Counted from the first letter of the stretch, positions 8,822 through 19,687 are shown. The stretch: DNA of 27,136 nucleotides from Chara braunii (GCA_003427395.1 BFEA01000271.1:126554-153689); one strand, 5' to 3'. Notes: generated by a model from the letters alone, not told the origin. Made by a program: numbers and translations.

Positions 8822-10699
8822 TTACTCCTTGTTGGCGAGCGTTGACGTTTTGCTTGCCATCGTCCAGTGAGCATGGTTCGGACTCTTTCCCAAAAGCAGC
8901 TTTTGGAACTTGAAAAACGCTTCTTTTTCGGCCTCCTTGCTGGAAGGGTTCCCTTGAATGGCCACCGGCCTACCTTCTTTCTCCCATGCCTCCCGCATGT
9001 CCTGGAATGCAGTCTTCTGCGCACGCTGCTTAGACATCTTGTATCTCGTGTTCTCCTTGAGACTGACCGGCAAATACCCCGTGAATTCTTCGTCGGAGAA
9101 CCAGACTACTTTCGTCGGCCACGAGTGCATCTTCCACAACTCGAATATCGGCTCACCCTCCAACTCCTTCACAGCAGCCACGGTGTGTTGTCCGTTGACA
9201 GGGTAATAGAAGTACTTGTCCGTGTCCTCAGGCTTGAAGACATCTTTGTGAACCCTCTCAGCTCTCTCCGGCCTACGCGTCACCGGTTTGTAGATGGGTG
9301 TCAAAACCAAAGGGTTCTTCGTCCAGATCTTCCCCTTTTCCTCGCGGAACTGCCTTAGCATCGCTTCCTTGATGTCCTCCACACTATCGTGACTGAGACT
9401 GCGGTGGTTGTAATATCTTTCCCAAGTCGGGATGTCGCAGACCTTCCTGGGGTTGATGACCAGTTGAACGGGGAGCTCCTTCTCCACGATCTCACCGTCA
9501 TCGTTCCGCTTGTATTCGAGCCAGAACGCTGCCGCTTTGTTGAACTGCCTACCGACAACCCGTTCGTCACTGCTCGCCGCCTCAGCAGTCTTCCTCCTCC
9601 GACGTTTCTTCTAGCCATCGCCTTCTTCGCCTGCCGGTTTCCTTTTGGATTTCTCCGAAGGTTCTCTCGCGGTGGCAGTGCCTGGATGAGCCGAATCTCC
9701 TCCACCCATAGCTTGTCCTTCGCAGATGGTCAAACCATCGGGCCTCCTCGATTTCTTACTTGCCATCGCACCCTCTTCCTTCGACAACCTCTTTTCGACT
9801 CCATGTTTTTGTCCACCACGCATCCCAGGCGCCCTCTTTCCCGAGGCACGTTCTCCGACGTCACCTCCGTCCCCGCCCATCACCGGCTCCGAATGTCCTT
9901 TCATCCTCTTCATGCGGCGGGTTTCCTCCGCCACCTCCTCTCGCACCATCCTCTGTCGCTCGCGCTTCTTCTCCGAACAAGTTGGCTCCCCGCCAGAGCT
10001 TTCGCGTCCAGCGCCCATCCCTTCAGCCTCATTCTCTCCAACCTCTTGCCCCGATCTGCCGGATTCTCTTCTCTTCTTATCTCGAAGCGAATACGTGTCG
10101 CCCTGGCAGCAAACCTTGAGGATTTTCAGAGTGCTGACCGGGAGAGTCCCTGCATTTGGAGAATGCAAGTCTGACGTGTCCCCAGGAGCATCCGGGCCGA
10201 CCTGCGTGTGAATTCTGCGCGCGTGCCCCTTGCCCCGACCCTCAGCGTCGTGAATCGCACTCCCATGCCCCACTGGCGTCTCAGGAGTTTCTTGAGCCAA
10301 GCCGGACGACCCCTCATGGGCTGGCAGAAGCCGAAAAACATATTCTCGCGGAAGAACCGGACTTTCTTTCGGCACCTTCAGCGCGAGATCGAGGTATTGC
10401 ACTGCCGGTGGAAGACGCTTGCTGGAGCCATCGTAAAGCCCTTTGAAGTGAGGGCACAGCGTCATGTTCGAGCCGTACCCCGCGAAACTCTTGATGGCCA
10501 CTATCACACCATTAACACCTCTCAAAGGCATTCTGCACTCGTCGTAGAAGACGTTAGTGTGCAGTTTTAGCAAACCTCCAAGAATCTTGCCGCACGAGAC
10601 GATGGTACCGACAGGAATAACGTCGGCCGCTCCCTCAGCGCCTGGAACGCAAACGGGTCGCATGAAAACAGCTGGGCCAACAAAGGTTTGCCAGAACAA
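8822..10699 (-). pseudogene. ParB-like domain protein, N-terminal half of the fusion gene
   Basis: One minus-strand frame interrupted by a single TAG at 9611-9613. The part above the stop (10699-9611) has a folded-looking start (PVGTIVSCGKILGGLLKLH, IVAIKSFAGYGSN, EYVFRLLPAHEG) and then a highly charged low-complexity region. Below it, about 9580-8825 gives a ParB/sulfiredoxin-like domain: VQLVINPRKVCDIPTWERYY, LSHDSVEDIKEAM, and the signature VNGQHTVAAVKELEG in the place of the usual G-x-R/H-x-x-A motif. It ends at TAA 8822 inside GAGTAAGT. The same frame stays protein-like after the stop (NALRQWMPLVTVGDDVF, EFYEKWVEGKLLGGDGKTP) to about 8655, before coding shifts to the next frame. The track start at 10699 is a TTG and is unlikely to be the true start. 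ParB-like domains bind DNA or act as nucleases; the role here is unknown. Confidence 0.75.
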
Positions 10700-10854
10700 C
10701 GAAGTCCAAAAACCATTGTGCTTCCCTTACATGGAAATACTGAGGAGTAGAATGCTAAAGAGGTCGTCCCTCCCCGGGGGCAGATGGCCCAGCGCTTGTG
10801 GATGTGTTCTTTGCGGATGCCATTGTACTCCCACCCGTTGACTGATACGTCCAA
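10672..10854 (-). CDS. Possible first exon of the ParB-methylase gene with a 59-bp intron
   Basis: From ATG at 10854 the minus strand reads DVSVNGWEYNGIRKEHI, then KRWAICPRGGTTSLAFYSS. A donor CAT/GTAAGG begins at 10730 and an acceptor GCCCAG ends at 10672. Removing those 59 bases joins this piece in frame to VFMRPVCVPGAEGAAD of the 8822-10699 frame and removes an in-frame stop. This is a prediction from splice signals and frame only. Confidence 0.45.
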
Positions 10855-10859
10855 CCTCA

Positions 10860-11700
10860 GACCAAATCGGGTGACCGGGAGGAAAGCAACGAGGTTTTCC
10901 TAGCACTACAGAAACAAAGTGCGAATTAACTCGGACTTGACGAAATGGAGGACGAAAAGGACGTAAGAGATGGGTGTTTGAAATGCACACCACCAATTGG
11001 GTAAAGGAGAGGAAAGACAACAGTCCTCTAGCAGAGTGAGTTCGGAGGGAAGACAACAGCTCCATGGAAAGAGTGCGAACGAACTCGTTGTCCTAGAATC
11101 GAGGAAGATGTGATTTATCTTTAGGAAAGTGTGGACTAACTCGGAGTTCTGGGAATGAAGCCGTTTACAACAAGTACCGCATGGGTATCGACAAGCGGGA
11201 ACCGACTCGCAGTTACGGGGAGAAGGAAACCGACGCACGAGATTGGTGTTTGAAATGCAAACGAAGTCAAAACAATTGAGTAAAGTTGAGGAAAGACAAA
11301 ACTCCTCTGGCAGAGTGAGTTCGGAGGGAAGACAACAACTCTTCGGAAAGATTTCGACCCGACTCGCTGCCCTCGAGACGAGTAAGATGTGGTTTATCGA
11401 CAAGTGTGAAGGGTATCGACAAGTGCGAACTAACTCGCATTTCTGGAGACAAGACAACAATTGCAACCCGCAGTCCTGGAAACGCGAAAGTCACGTTTAA
11501 CAAAAGGCAACTTATCTTGGGGAAAGTGCGGAGTTGTGGAAATGAAGACCTGAAAGACGCGCGACATGGGTGTCTACAAGTGTGAACTAACTCGCAGTTG
11601 TGACTCATCAAGCAGTGCAGGTCACAAACTGCGAACTGACTCGCAGTTGTGGATCACTTCCGACCTCGCTGGGATGGATGAACAAAAATGCGAATTGGTT
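10860..11700. repeat. Gene-free interval with a tandem duplication of about 275 bp and palindrome copies
   Basis: The block GGTGTTTGAAATGCA at 10973 recurs at 11245, and GCAGAGTGAGTTCGGAGGGA at 11031 recurs at 11310, giving two diverged tandem units. The dispersed palindrome appears at 10917-10938 and 11421-11442 and, in weaker form, several more times (near 11064, 11128, 11580, 11633, 11690). I see no gene here; ORFs arise from the repeated sequence. Confidence 0.75.
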
Positions 11701-11708
11701 CGGTTATG

Positions 11709-11736
11709 TAGATATATACATATATATATATATGTA

Positions 11737-11780
<44 letters not shown>
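11709..11780. repeat. (TA)n microsatellite with TATG interruptions
   Basis: About 70 bases of alternating TA with a few G interruptions (TATGTATATATG). It creates a run of Ile/Tyr codons in both strands that has no coding meaning. Confidence 0.97.
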
Positions 11781-11782
<2 letters not shown>

Positions 11783-11799
11783 AGGTCGGCGACCTCACA

Positions 11800-12960
11800 A
11801 GGGACAGGTGAGCAAAAATCGGGAATTGATTCGGTGTTCAACAAAAACTGGGTATTGATTCGGGGTTCACCATGCGCAGTGATGACTATAAGTTGCGAGA
11901 ATCGAGCAGCTTTATACAAACGTTATCATGGCTATGGCGAAAGGTAATCGAGCTACGAAACGTGGATCGGCTATGGCGGACGGAGGTGGAGGGTGGAAAA
12001 AAGACTTCAGAACACGTCCGCTGCCGAAACAACAAAACCAGGAATTGATTCGGGGTTCAACATGCGGCAACTGCGGCGTTATATCCTGCAGGTGCAGACA
12101 GGGCATCTGGGAATCTGTTCGGACATCGGACACAAACGAGGACAACTGAAGTTACAGAATGTTACCTTCATCGTGCGTTGAGCAAGCGACCAACGTCGGA
12201 TGACCACCGAACCAGCTATGGTGGAGGGATATCGAGGTAGGAAGAGCGAACCGGCTATGGCGAATGGAAATCTAGCCACGAAGAGCGAGCTACAGAGAGC
12301 GAACCGAACACGATGCGGCAACTGTGGACGGAGCGAAGAGCGAAAAGCGAATGGGCTATGGCGGAAGGAGGTGGGGGCTGAAGACAAAATATCAGAACGC
12401 GCGTGGAAGCGATAACGCGACTTGACCTGTGGAGCGGCAACAAAAGGGATAACATGAGGGCGGCAACGCCTTTTATACTTTCCTGCAGCAGGCCTTGTGT
12501 CAGGATCAAGGTGGGGCCGTATCGATTCGCATATCGCACGCCTGGGCCCATAAGACGCCAGGGCCTATAAACGGGTAAGGGCAGCTTGGGCCTCGAAAGG
12601 TCAGAGGTACCGGAAATCGTCGGCCGTCGATCAACAATTTTGAACGGCGCAGATGAACGGAGCCACTGACATGCCAGAGGCCCCAAAATCTCCGTCAACT
12701 CCAGCGTGCAATGATATGACAGTTCCAGAAAACAAGGGGCAGGCAAGGTCATTTTCGCAGTTGTAGTCTGGACCGTCGATTGGTATGATCCGACGAACGA
12801 GGTCAGGCGAAGGAATCCGGCGAGGCGGTTCGTCGTGCGGCGCCGAGGCGCGGCGATTCGATGTGCGCTGAGGTCAAAAACACCGGAAATCTATAAGTTC
12901 CGATGTCGCAGTCATCGGGACATTTTGTAAATGTCAACGGCGTTGGATATACGAAGTCCG
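11800..12960. other. Gene-free interval with short diverged repeats
   Basis: Half-copies of the palindrome (GGAATTGATTCGGGGTTC-like, near 11820, 11850 and 12043) are followed by repeats of a block containing GGCTATGGCGGA plus GGAGGTGG (near 11969 and 12353) and CGAACCGGCTATGGCGAATGG near 12248. From about 12420 to 12960 I see no repeat or gene; a TATAAA lies at 12567 but nothing downstream confirms a promoter. A 165-codon minus-strand frame here lacks any recognisable domain. Confidence 0.5.
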
Positions 12961-12969
12961 CAATCCATT

Positions 12970-13640
12970 CCAACGCTCGCCATGCACCATCGCCATCGAT
13001 GCGCTTAGCTCATCGCCATTGCGACGCAAAGCTATATCCCCCATCACAGTCGTCGCGCTCGCCTGACCATCGAGACGCAAAGCTATATCCCCCATCGCGA
13101 CGCAAAGCTATATCCCCCATCGCGACGCAAAGTCGTATCCCCCATCGCAGCGCTGGCCATTGTAACGCGTTCCATCGCTGCACCATCGCGCTCGCCTCAC
13201 CATCGCAGCGCTGACAATCGCTATCGCTCCCATCGCAGCGCTGGCCATCGCTATCGCTGCCATCGCAGCGTTGGCCATTGTAACCCGTTCCATCGCTGCG
13301 CCATCTTTCTCACAGTTACGCCATCTCTCTCCATCGGTGTGCCATCGCTCTCCGCCGCAGCGTTGGCCATCGCTATCGAAGCCCTGACCAGTGTTATCCC
13401 ATCGCAGCGCCGGCCATCGCTATCGCTGATTCGTTGGGCACCTTCGGGCCTTCGCGATCTCTTCTCCATCGCTACATGATTTCTCTTCATCGCTCCTGCG
13501 CGATCTCTCTCCATCGCCACACGATCTCCCTCCATCGCTGAGTGATCACTCTCCATCTCACTCCATCACTGCGCGATCTCTCTCGACCACCGACCAACCT
13601 CCATCCCTACACCAGAGGCTCTCCATCGCTCCTGAACGAT
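12970..13640. repeat. Degenerate CCATCGCTG-type minisatellite, block 1
   Basis: Low-complexity sequence built from CCATCGC, GCGCTGGCCATCGCTATCG and GCGCCATCTCTCTCC units. Between 13065 and 13150 three 24-25-bp units (GACGCAAAGCTATATCCCCC) are nearly identical. Reading frames in it are by-products of the repeat. Confidence 0.85.
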
Positions 13641-13794
13641 CCCGCCATCGCCATGGTATTGTTGTTTCAGGCCGCCGTCAGTGCAGCCGGCCGTCACTGT
13701 GGAATCGCACGAAACAAGTGACAGGTATGCTTAACGAAAGCTCAACGCGATGGATGTGACCTTGATAATGGAACTGATGTTGTGCAATAACTAA

Positions 13795-14430
13795 TCTTGG
13801 TCATCGCTGCGCCAACTCTCTCCATCGGTGCGTCATCGCTAACCATCGCTGTGCCTGCTCCCTCCATCGGTGCTGCATCGCTAACCATTGCTGCGTGTCC
13901 TCTCTCAATCTCTCTCCACCGGTGTGTGATATCTCCTTACCTTTCTTCATCTATCTCCATCTCTGTGCTATCTTTCCCAATCTATCTCCATCGCCGCGCC
14001 ATCTATGTCCTTCTCTCTCCTTCGTTGCGCCTTCTTTCTCCATTGTTGTGCCATCGCTAACCATCGTTGCGCCTGCTATCTCCATTGCTGCGCCATCTTT
14101 CTCCATCGGTGCACAATCTCTCTCCCTCGCTGCAGCATCTCTCTCAATCAGTTCGCGATCTCTTTCCCTTCCTGCGCCATCTACCTTCTTCCCCAGAATA
14201 TACAACGCACGTTCATTATAGTTCTCTTTGGACAGAAAGATGCCCCGAATTCAGTTGTAATGATCGGACGTTGTATTCGGGGGACGACTGTAACTCCATC
14301 CATCTCTCTTGGTGCGCCATCTCTCTCAATCGGTGCGCGATCTCTCTCCATCCATTTTCATCGCCCATCGCTTCACAATCTTTCTCCATCTTAAAAAATA
14401 TTACGCCATCTTTCCCCATTTCTCTCTTGC
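13795..14430. repeat. Degenerate CCATCGCTG-type minisatellite, block 2
   Basis: A second block of the same kind (TCTCCATCGGTGCGCCATC, TCTCTCCATC, TGCTGCGCCATC), separated from block 1 by about 150 bp of unique sequence (13645-13795) and interrupted by unique sequence at about 14190-14295. Confidence 0.85.
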
Positions 14431-14459
14431 GACGATCTGTGGTTCGTACTACACGCAGA

Positions 14460-15030
14460 ACAAGCCGGAAACAACTCGCACTCGCACCTGCAGTTTCGTA
14501 ATGGAAATGCTCGTTTGCAAGTGCGAATTTATTCGCTCTTGAACCAACCAGCCTCCCAAATTTGTTACTGTTTAGTCAATAAGTCAGAATTACCTCGCAC
14601 TTGTACCCCCAGTTTCGTAATGGAAATGTTCGTTTGCAAGTGCGAATTTATTCGCTCTTCAACCAATCATCCCCCTAAATTGTTACTCTTTAGTCGATAA
14701 GTCAGAATTAACTCGCACTTGTACTCACATTCTCGAAATCGAAGAACTCGAGCAGTAAAGTCGTGTCTCTTCTCAGCCCAAAAAAATGAAGTCCTTTTCT
14801 ATTTGCGAGTTAACTCGCCACTGAACCAACCACGAAGGTAATTTCTTATTGCACAGCGTAATTGAAATGCTCGTTTGAAGTGCGAATTTATTGGCACTTG
14901 AACTAACCACGCCCCTAAATTTCTTGCTGTTTACTGGATAAGACCGAATTGACTCGCACTTACACCCTCAGTTTCGAAATTGAAATGCTCGTTGCAAGTG
15001 CGAATGTATTCGCTCTTGTTCCAAAAAGTG
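14460..15030 (+). repeat. 119-bp tandem array carrying palindrome copies
   Basis: The block CAGTTTCGTAATGGAAATG at 14491 recurs at 14610, as a weak copy near 14729, near 14850, and at 14969, a steady period of about 119 bp. Most units contain one palindrome copy (14519-14540, 14638-14659, 14878-14899, 14996-15017) and a second half-site of the form GAATTNACTCGCACTTGTAC. Spacing is too long and the sequence too diverged for a CRISPR array. Confidence 0.85.
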
Positions 15031-15178
15031 TTTGTATTTTGCATAGTTTTGCTATATATGATTTCTATGTATTTTTATATGATCTCTATGTATCTTTTTG
15101 TCAATGAGTTTGGGAACAGCCATTACTGTTCGATACCTAGATATCTAGATATGGTTCATTTAAATTAATCAACAAGAT

Positions 15179-15213
15179 AGAAGTAAATTCAATATAATAT
15201 TGAATTTACTTCT
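15179..15213. repeat. Perfect 35-bp palindrome
   Basis: Seventeen-base arms (AGAAGTAAATTCAATAT and its exact complement) meet around a single central A. It could form a cruciform or hairpin. It lies about 300 bp upstream of the DUF7869-like gene and is preceded by ATATCTAGATAT-type short palindromes. Confidence 0.97.
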
Positions 15214-15520
15214 CTTATTGTACGGTGAATAAGTCCGAATCAACTCGCATTTGTACTCTTGCCTGAAAAAGTGCGAGTTTACTCGGACATATCCAAACCA
15301 CTTGCACATTGAACGAGTGGGAGAGGACTCGGACTTGAGATACCACTTGAGCTTCAAATCAGGGTCCGACAAAACGATACGGATTCAAATGTTGTTGTTC
15401 CACTGTTGTGTGATAAATATTAGAAATGCGAGTTTACTCCCTCTTGTTTATTTCCCTGACCTCGTCATACGTTAACGTGATTTTCTTGTTGTACAGTTTT
15501 CGTGTGAATCGTCTCTTCAA

Positions 15521-18500
15521 ATGGGTGTCTATTTCTTCCACTGTGTCACGCCAACGCCACTGTCACGGCAATACGGAGAAGAAGATGTTCGAGAACGTAG
15601 TTCTTGTGACAGCAGCCCGGAAGTTCCCTTTGATCGGCATTGCGGTTTGAAAAGGGAGTTCTCGATGTTGAACCTGACGAATCATTCAGGCTCGTCTACG
15701 CCGTCCGGTCGGCGTCGTTTTTTTCGCTTTACCGATGTTCCCGACGTTCAGAGCGTATCAACAACGCTAATCCCCGATAGTGAAGGTATTCGGGATGTCG
15801 AGACGTTTCCCGGTGGATGGATGTTCGTGGACACAACTTTTTGTGGTGTGTCCAAAACGAATGGATCAGATCTCGTGCGGACAACGGGTAGACTGTCTGA
15901 AAGCATTGAAGTTACCCAACCCCTAGCATTTGACTACAGTCGGTCGTTGGTGGATACAGACTTCTGCTATACACCCGACAGAAACGGATCTGATCAGGAA
16001 CAGTGCGGTGCATTAGGTAGAAATGGGTCTGATAGGGAACAGGCAATGGTGCGTGCGTGTGAAAGTGCCGAGATAGGTAAGAGAATTGCATGTGAAACCG
16101 AAAAAATTGGCTCTCCGTCGATGACAACCACGGGTGCAATGGAAAATTGGCAGACTGGTTTTGTAGACACAGATTTCTACAGTTCATCGGAATCCTCCCA
16201 ATCTGATTTGCCGAGAACCGCTCCCATGGACAGATCAAAATTCCTAGGTGCAGTGCATAGGTCCCCGACCAAAAGTCACCCTGGAACTCCCGAAGCAGTC
16301 CTTCAGGTTTTGTCTCATCCCCTACCTAGAGAAAGGAGAAGATATAATCGAAAAATGAGGCCGGTTAGAAGGTCAGAACATTCGAAGAGGGCCAAAAGTC
16401 GATTGAATGAAACTCACATTGCGCTCGTCCCGACGCACAAATGCTGTAAGAACAAGTGTCTTCGGGTCTTTGACCATTGACGATATCAAACCGGTGCGCG
16501 AAGCCTATTACGAAATGTCCCTCGAAAGGAGGATCGAGTGGTGGATGCAAACCCTCGACAATTTCACTATCCTCGACAGTGGTCTGGAAAGAGTCCAACC
16601 AGTGCAGTGCAAACGCCGTGTGTGCATCGCCGGTTGGTGCAAAATAATAGGGATATGTCGAAACACATTTCGTCGTTATAGCAAGTGCAAGTCAGACGGG
16701 GTCGTCCGTGGACGGCATGGTCGATGGGGATTGTTGAACACGAGACCGGAGTATGTGAGCATGCTGGGTCATGTGACAAGGTTCGTGGAAGAACATGGAG
16801 ATGCTATGCCTAACAAAATGGTTGTGAAGGGGACCTCACAAAGACCTAAAGTTAGGCTCCCTGCTTATTTCACGAAGCTCCTTGTATACGAGTCCATCAA
16901 GGCGGACTTGGAAGCGGCGGGTCAGACCGTCGTTTCGGAGTAAGTTTTCTACTCCATATGGAGGAAGTACTTGTGGCATGCCGACCTTGCCAAGTCCAAC
17001 TCGTTCACAAAGTGTGGCGAGTGCGTCCGCCTTAGACAGGCCAGAGATAATGCCCTTCGCCTTCGTGACTGTAGGGATTTCGATGAAAAGCACCGCAAAC
17101 ACCAACTAGATCAGGTCACTCACCGTGCGGATTACGCTGACTGGAAACTTCGTTCCATTTTGAACCCCGCNGAATACCTNTGTCTTATNGTGGATGGAAT
17201 GGATCANAAAAAGACAACCATTCCTCACATCGNCATGTATAATTACTCCAAGGATCATCGACACGACATGATGATGAAAACGAACCTGACCGCGGTCGTA
17301 GCTCACGGCAGGAAACCGTCCATTTATGTTTACACGTATTTGCCTTTCTATGCGCACGGCTCCGATGGCACCATGACGTGCGTTATGCGGACTCTATGTG
17401 AGTTGCAGGCGTCGGGACAGAAATGGCCACGCCACCTCCGAATCCAGGCAGACAATTGCTGGAGGGAAAACAAAAACCAATACCTTATGTGTTTGGCCTC
17501 TCTTCTGGTGAGATTCGGGATTTTCGAAGATGTCGAAGTGGGGTTCATGCTCGTTGGCCACACGCATACTGACATAGACGCGACTTTTAGTATTTTCTCG
17601 AAAAAACTGAAGGACAACGATGCTTACACCATGAAGCAGTTGTTCTCGCTTATCGAGTCGTCGCACGAGATACTGCCGAAGTGCATTGAGCTCGATCACA
17701 TTGCCGATTGGCGCCGGGTAGTGGATCGATACGTCGACAGAAGCATCGTCGGCGTGTCGAAACCGCATCTCTTTAAATTCTTCATGCGTGACGGCAGTCC
17801 CGTCATGGTGTACAAGAAGTATTGTACCGATGCGGAATGGATGCCAGAAGGCAGACTGGTTCACTGGTTCCCGATTGTCGGTGGGCAGTATGCACGCCCT
17901 ACCTCCCCTCCACAACCATGTGTTATTCCCTGTGTCGTTAAAGACGATTTTCGGATGGCTCGTGACAGTGTCCAAAAATTTTTGGACGTCCTCGAACAGC
18001 ATAGACACATGTGGCAGACATAAAGGAAGGAGGAGGTCGACAAGCGGGAGGATGCTTTGTCTTACTGGAAAACCATCTTCGTCGAGGCGGACGATATGAT
18101 CCAAAAACAAAAGAACAAGGAGACGGAAGAGGGTGAGGAAGAGGATGTCCTCGGGGCGGATGAGCCCGAGATCTACCCTCACACCTTCTGGCCATAATCA
18201 GTTGAAACTATCGAGGAAGTTCAAGAAACCGACCCTCCTTCGCCAGATGCTTCGCTGATATATGTAGGACCGAGGGCGGGCCGTCCAAAAGTGGACTTCG
18301 ACCCTCGGCGCCATATAAACAAAGGTGATTTTCTGATTGTTAGGCCGCCTGATGAGGAACTGTCTCAAGGTGTCCCGTTCTGGATTGGCAGAGCACAGTT
18401 TGAGGTTGTGGATGACCGTTCCTCACCTCATTTCAGTTGTTTATGTATACAGTGGTGGGTGCCTACAGGTCACTCGTCCGATCTTCGCGAAAGGTACTCC

Positions 18501-18716
18501 GACGCTTGGACGAAGAGGTGAAAACTTTCCACTTTGGACGAGGAACAATGGCAACGCGCCGAAACCATGGCTTATTCCAGGAGAAGACCTTTTCGCAAAG
18601 GGACATATGAGAGCAAATTCGTGACAGGCCTAACAATACCGACATCCGTTTGCGAGAAAGCGCTTGTGGCCCTGGGGGACGGCTGTCTTTCCGGTCCGTC
18701 CGACGTGCCCGTTTAG
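15521..18716 (+). pseudogene. DUF7869-like transposase candidate, with one frameshift and four in-frame stops
   Basis: Coding starts in one frame (15521-16480), shifts by one base near 16465-16478, and continues in a second frame to TAG at 18714, with in-frame TAA at 16941, 18021 and 18195 and TGA at 18519. The N-terminal third is Ser/Thr-rich with three VDTxF repeats. Then come a Cys pair (HKCCKNKC), EAYYEMSLERRIEWWMQTL, a helical DNA-binding-like region (GICRNTFRRYSKCKSDG), FTKCGEC, and a putative RNase H-like core: VDGMD, then HLRIQADNCWRENKNQ, then VGHTHTDIDATFSIFS. Spaced acidic residues recall D-D-D/E transposases. The C-terminus has PFWIGRAQFEVV, IQWWVPTG and DAWTKR. Family assignment is from memory of eukaryotic DUF7869 proteins and needs a profile search. 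It is the best candidate for the mobilising enzyme of this element, though this copy looks broken. Confidence 0.75.
17171..17233 (+). other. Cluster of five ambiguous bases (N) in the conserved core
   Basis: Single N characters at 17171, 17180, 17189, 17207 and 17233, around the VDGMD motif. In the reading frame the first four fall at third codon positions (GCN, CTN, ATN, CAN) and the last at a second position (GNC). No N occurs elsewhere except in the CT tract (24428). Confidence 0.97.
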
Positions 18717-18781
18717 TTAAATGCGAACTGATTCGGATTTGTTAGCTACGAACTCCTTAACTGCGAACTAATTCCGGTTTC

Positions 18782-19687
18782 TTGTCCTGCATGATGCATG
18801 ACGACGACACAACATCATGCGACGTTGTATACGAGACAACGTCCTACGAAACCTTGTCGTACGTGAGCGAATATTCCTTTTCGATCGAGAATGTGGACAC
18901 GGATCTTATCATCATGAATAAATGCATTTGGGCACGAGGAACGCTCAGTCTTGACAGTGATTATCTGCATATCGAAGCTGGGGCCGGCCTCGACGGTTAC
19001 ATTGCACCCGAAACACGTGTTGTTGATTGACAAACTACAATAGTTCGTGATAGAGGATCAAATATGTGGTACCTCTACTGGAGTTTAGAAGAAGTCTAAC
19101 TTTGGAAAGTTCCATCCAGTCAGGAGGAGAAGGTAGACGTCGAGGATATGGTAGATTCCTGGGACTTGTTGCGCTTCGAACAAGACTGGGATTGTACGGA
19201 CGACCAACATGCTAAACCTTGCGCATGGTACTGCATCGGGAAGCCGCAGTTGCATTTTCCTGTGATCATAGATTACCATGGCCGAGTTCGTCTGTTCAAC
19301 CGTGGCACCCCTGTACTAACTCTTTTCACGGCGGCCAAGCTTTGTGGTAAGCGAATGAGAGCTTTCTTCCTTGTGAGGGAAGACTTTCGCGAGCCCACGT
19401 CCGCGGGTGCTCTGAAGCGCTTCCGTGATCGATTCGAAATAGATCCTTCGCTCGCAAAAGAGTTGAATCAAAGGGTTGACTGTTTGGTGCATACCCAACT
19501 TCACTTCCTTTTCGGATTATGTGAGGAGATATTCTTCACGTTGGAACACAAGGACAACTACAATGACTACACTCTACGAAAAGTTTTGCATCACCGTTCG
19601 GGTGTCCAAACATTGGAATTCGTAGGTGGTAGGCGGAGACAGATCTTCGACTGTCCTTACTGTGAGGATGGACACCAGTCGCCTTGA
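18782..19687 (+). pseudogene. Unknown gene, first copy of a tandem pair
   Basis: Two open stretches in one frame, 18782-19030 and 19148-19687, separated by TGA 19028 and TAA 19097. The sequence between them (RDRGSNMWYLYWSLEEV) is conserved in the second copy (GSNFWYLYTLMKDV at about 20784), so it is coding in origin. Conserved blocks: DSDYLHIEA, CAWYCIGKPQ, PVIIDYHGRVRLFNRGT, LTLFTAAKL, RMRAFFLVREDF, RVDCLVHTQLH, and a C-terminal CPYCEDGH that could bind a metal. I recognise no family. It lies just after the DUF7869-like gene on the same strand and may be expressed with it. Confidence 0.6.

Noticed and set aside
9389-10174. 261-codon plus-strand ORF
   Set aside because: Antisense to the ParB-gene charged region; its Ser/Pro/Phe-rich composition is what the complement of Glu/Lys/Arg-rich codons gives.
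12255-12752. 165-codon minus-strand ORF
   Set aside because: Covers repeat-derived sequence at one end, has no recognisable domain, and nothing in neighbouring copies supports it.
12903-14542. Many ORFs rich in Ser, His and Arg
   Set aside because: By-products of the CCATCGCTG-type minisatellite, open in several frames at once.
14460-15030. CRISPR-like array
   Set aside because: Period of about 119 bp with diverged units and no short identical repeats with unique spacers; the context is eukaryotic.
3042-18716. Alternative genetic code or programmed stop readthrough
   Set aside because: TAA, TAG and TGA all occur in-frame, at least one replaces a conserved Gln and one a Trp, and frameshifts are present too; ordinary decay is simpler.
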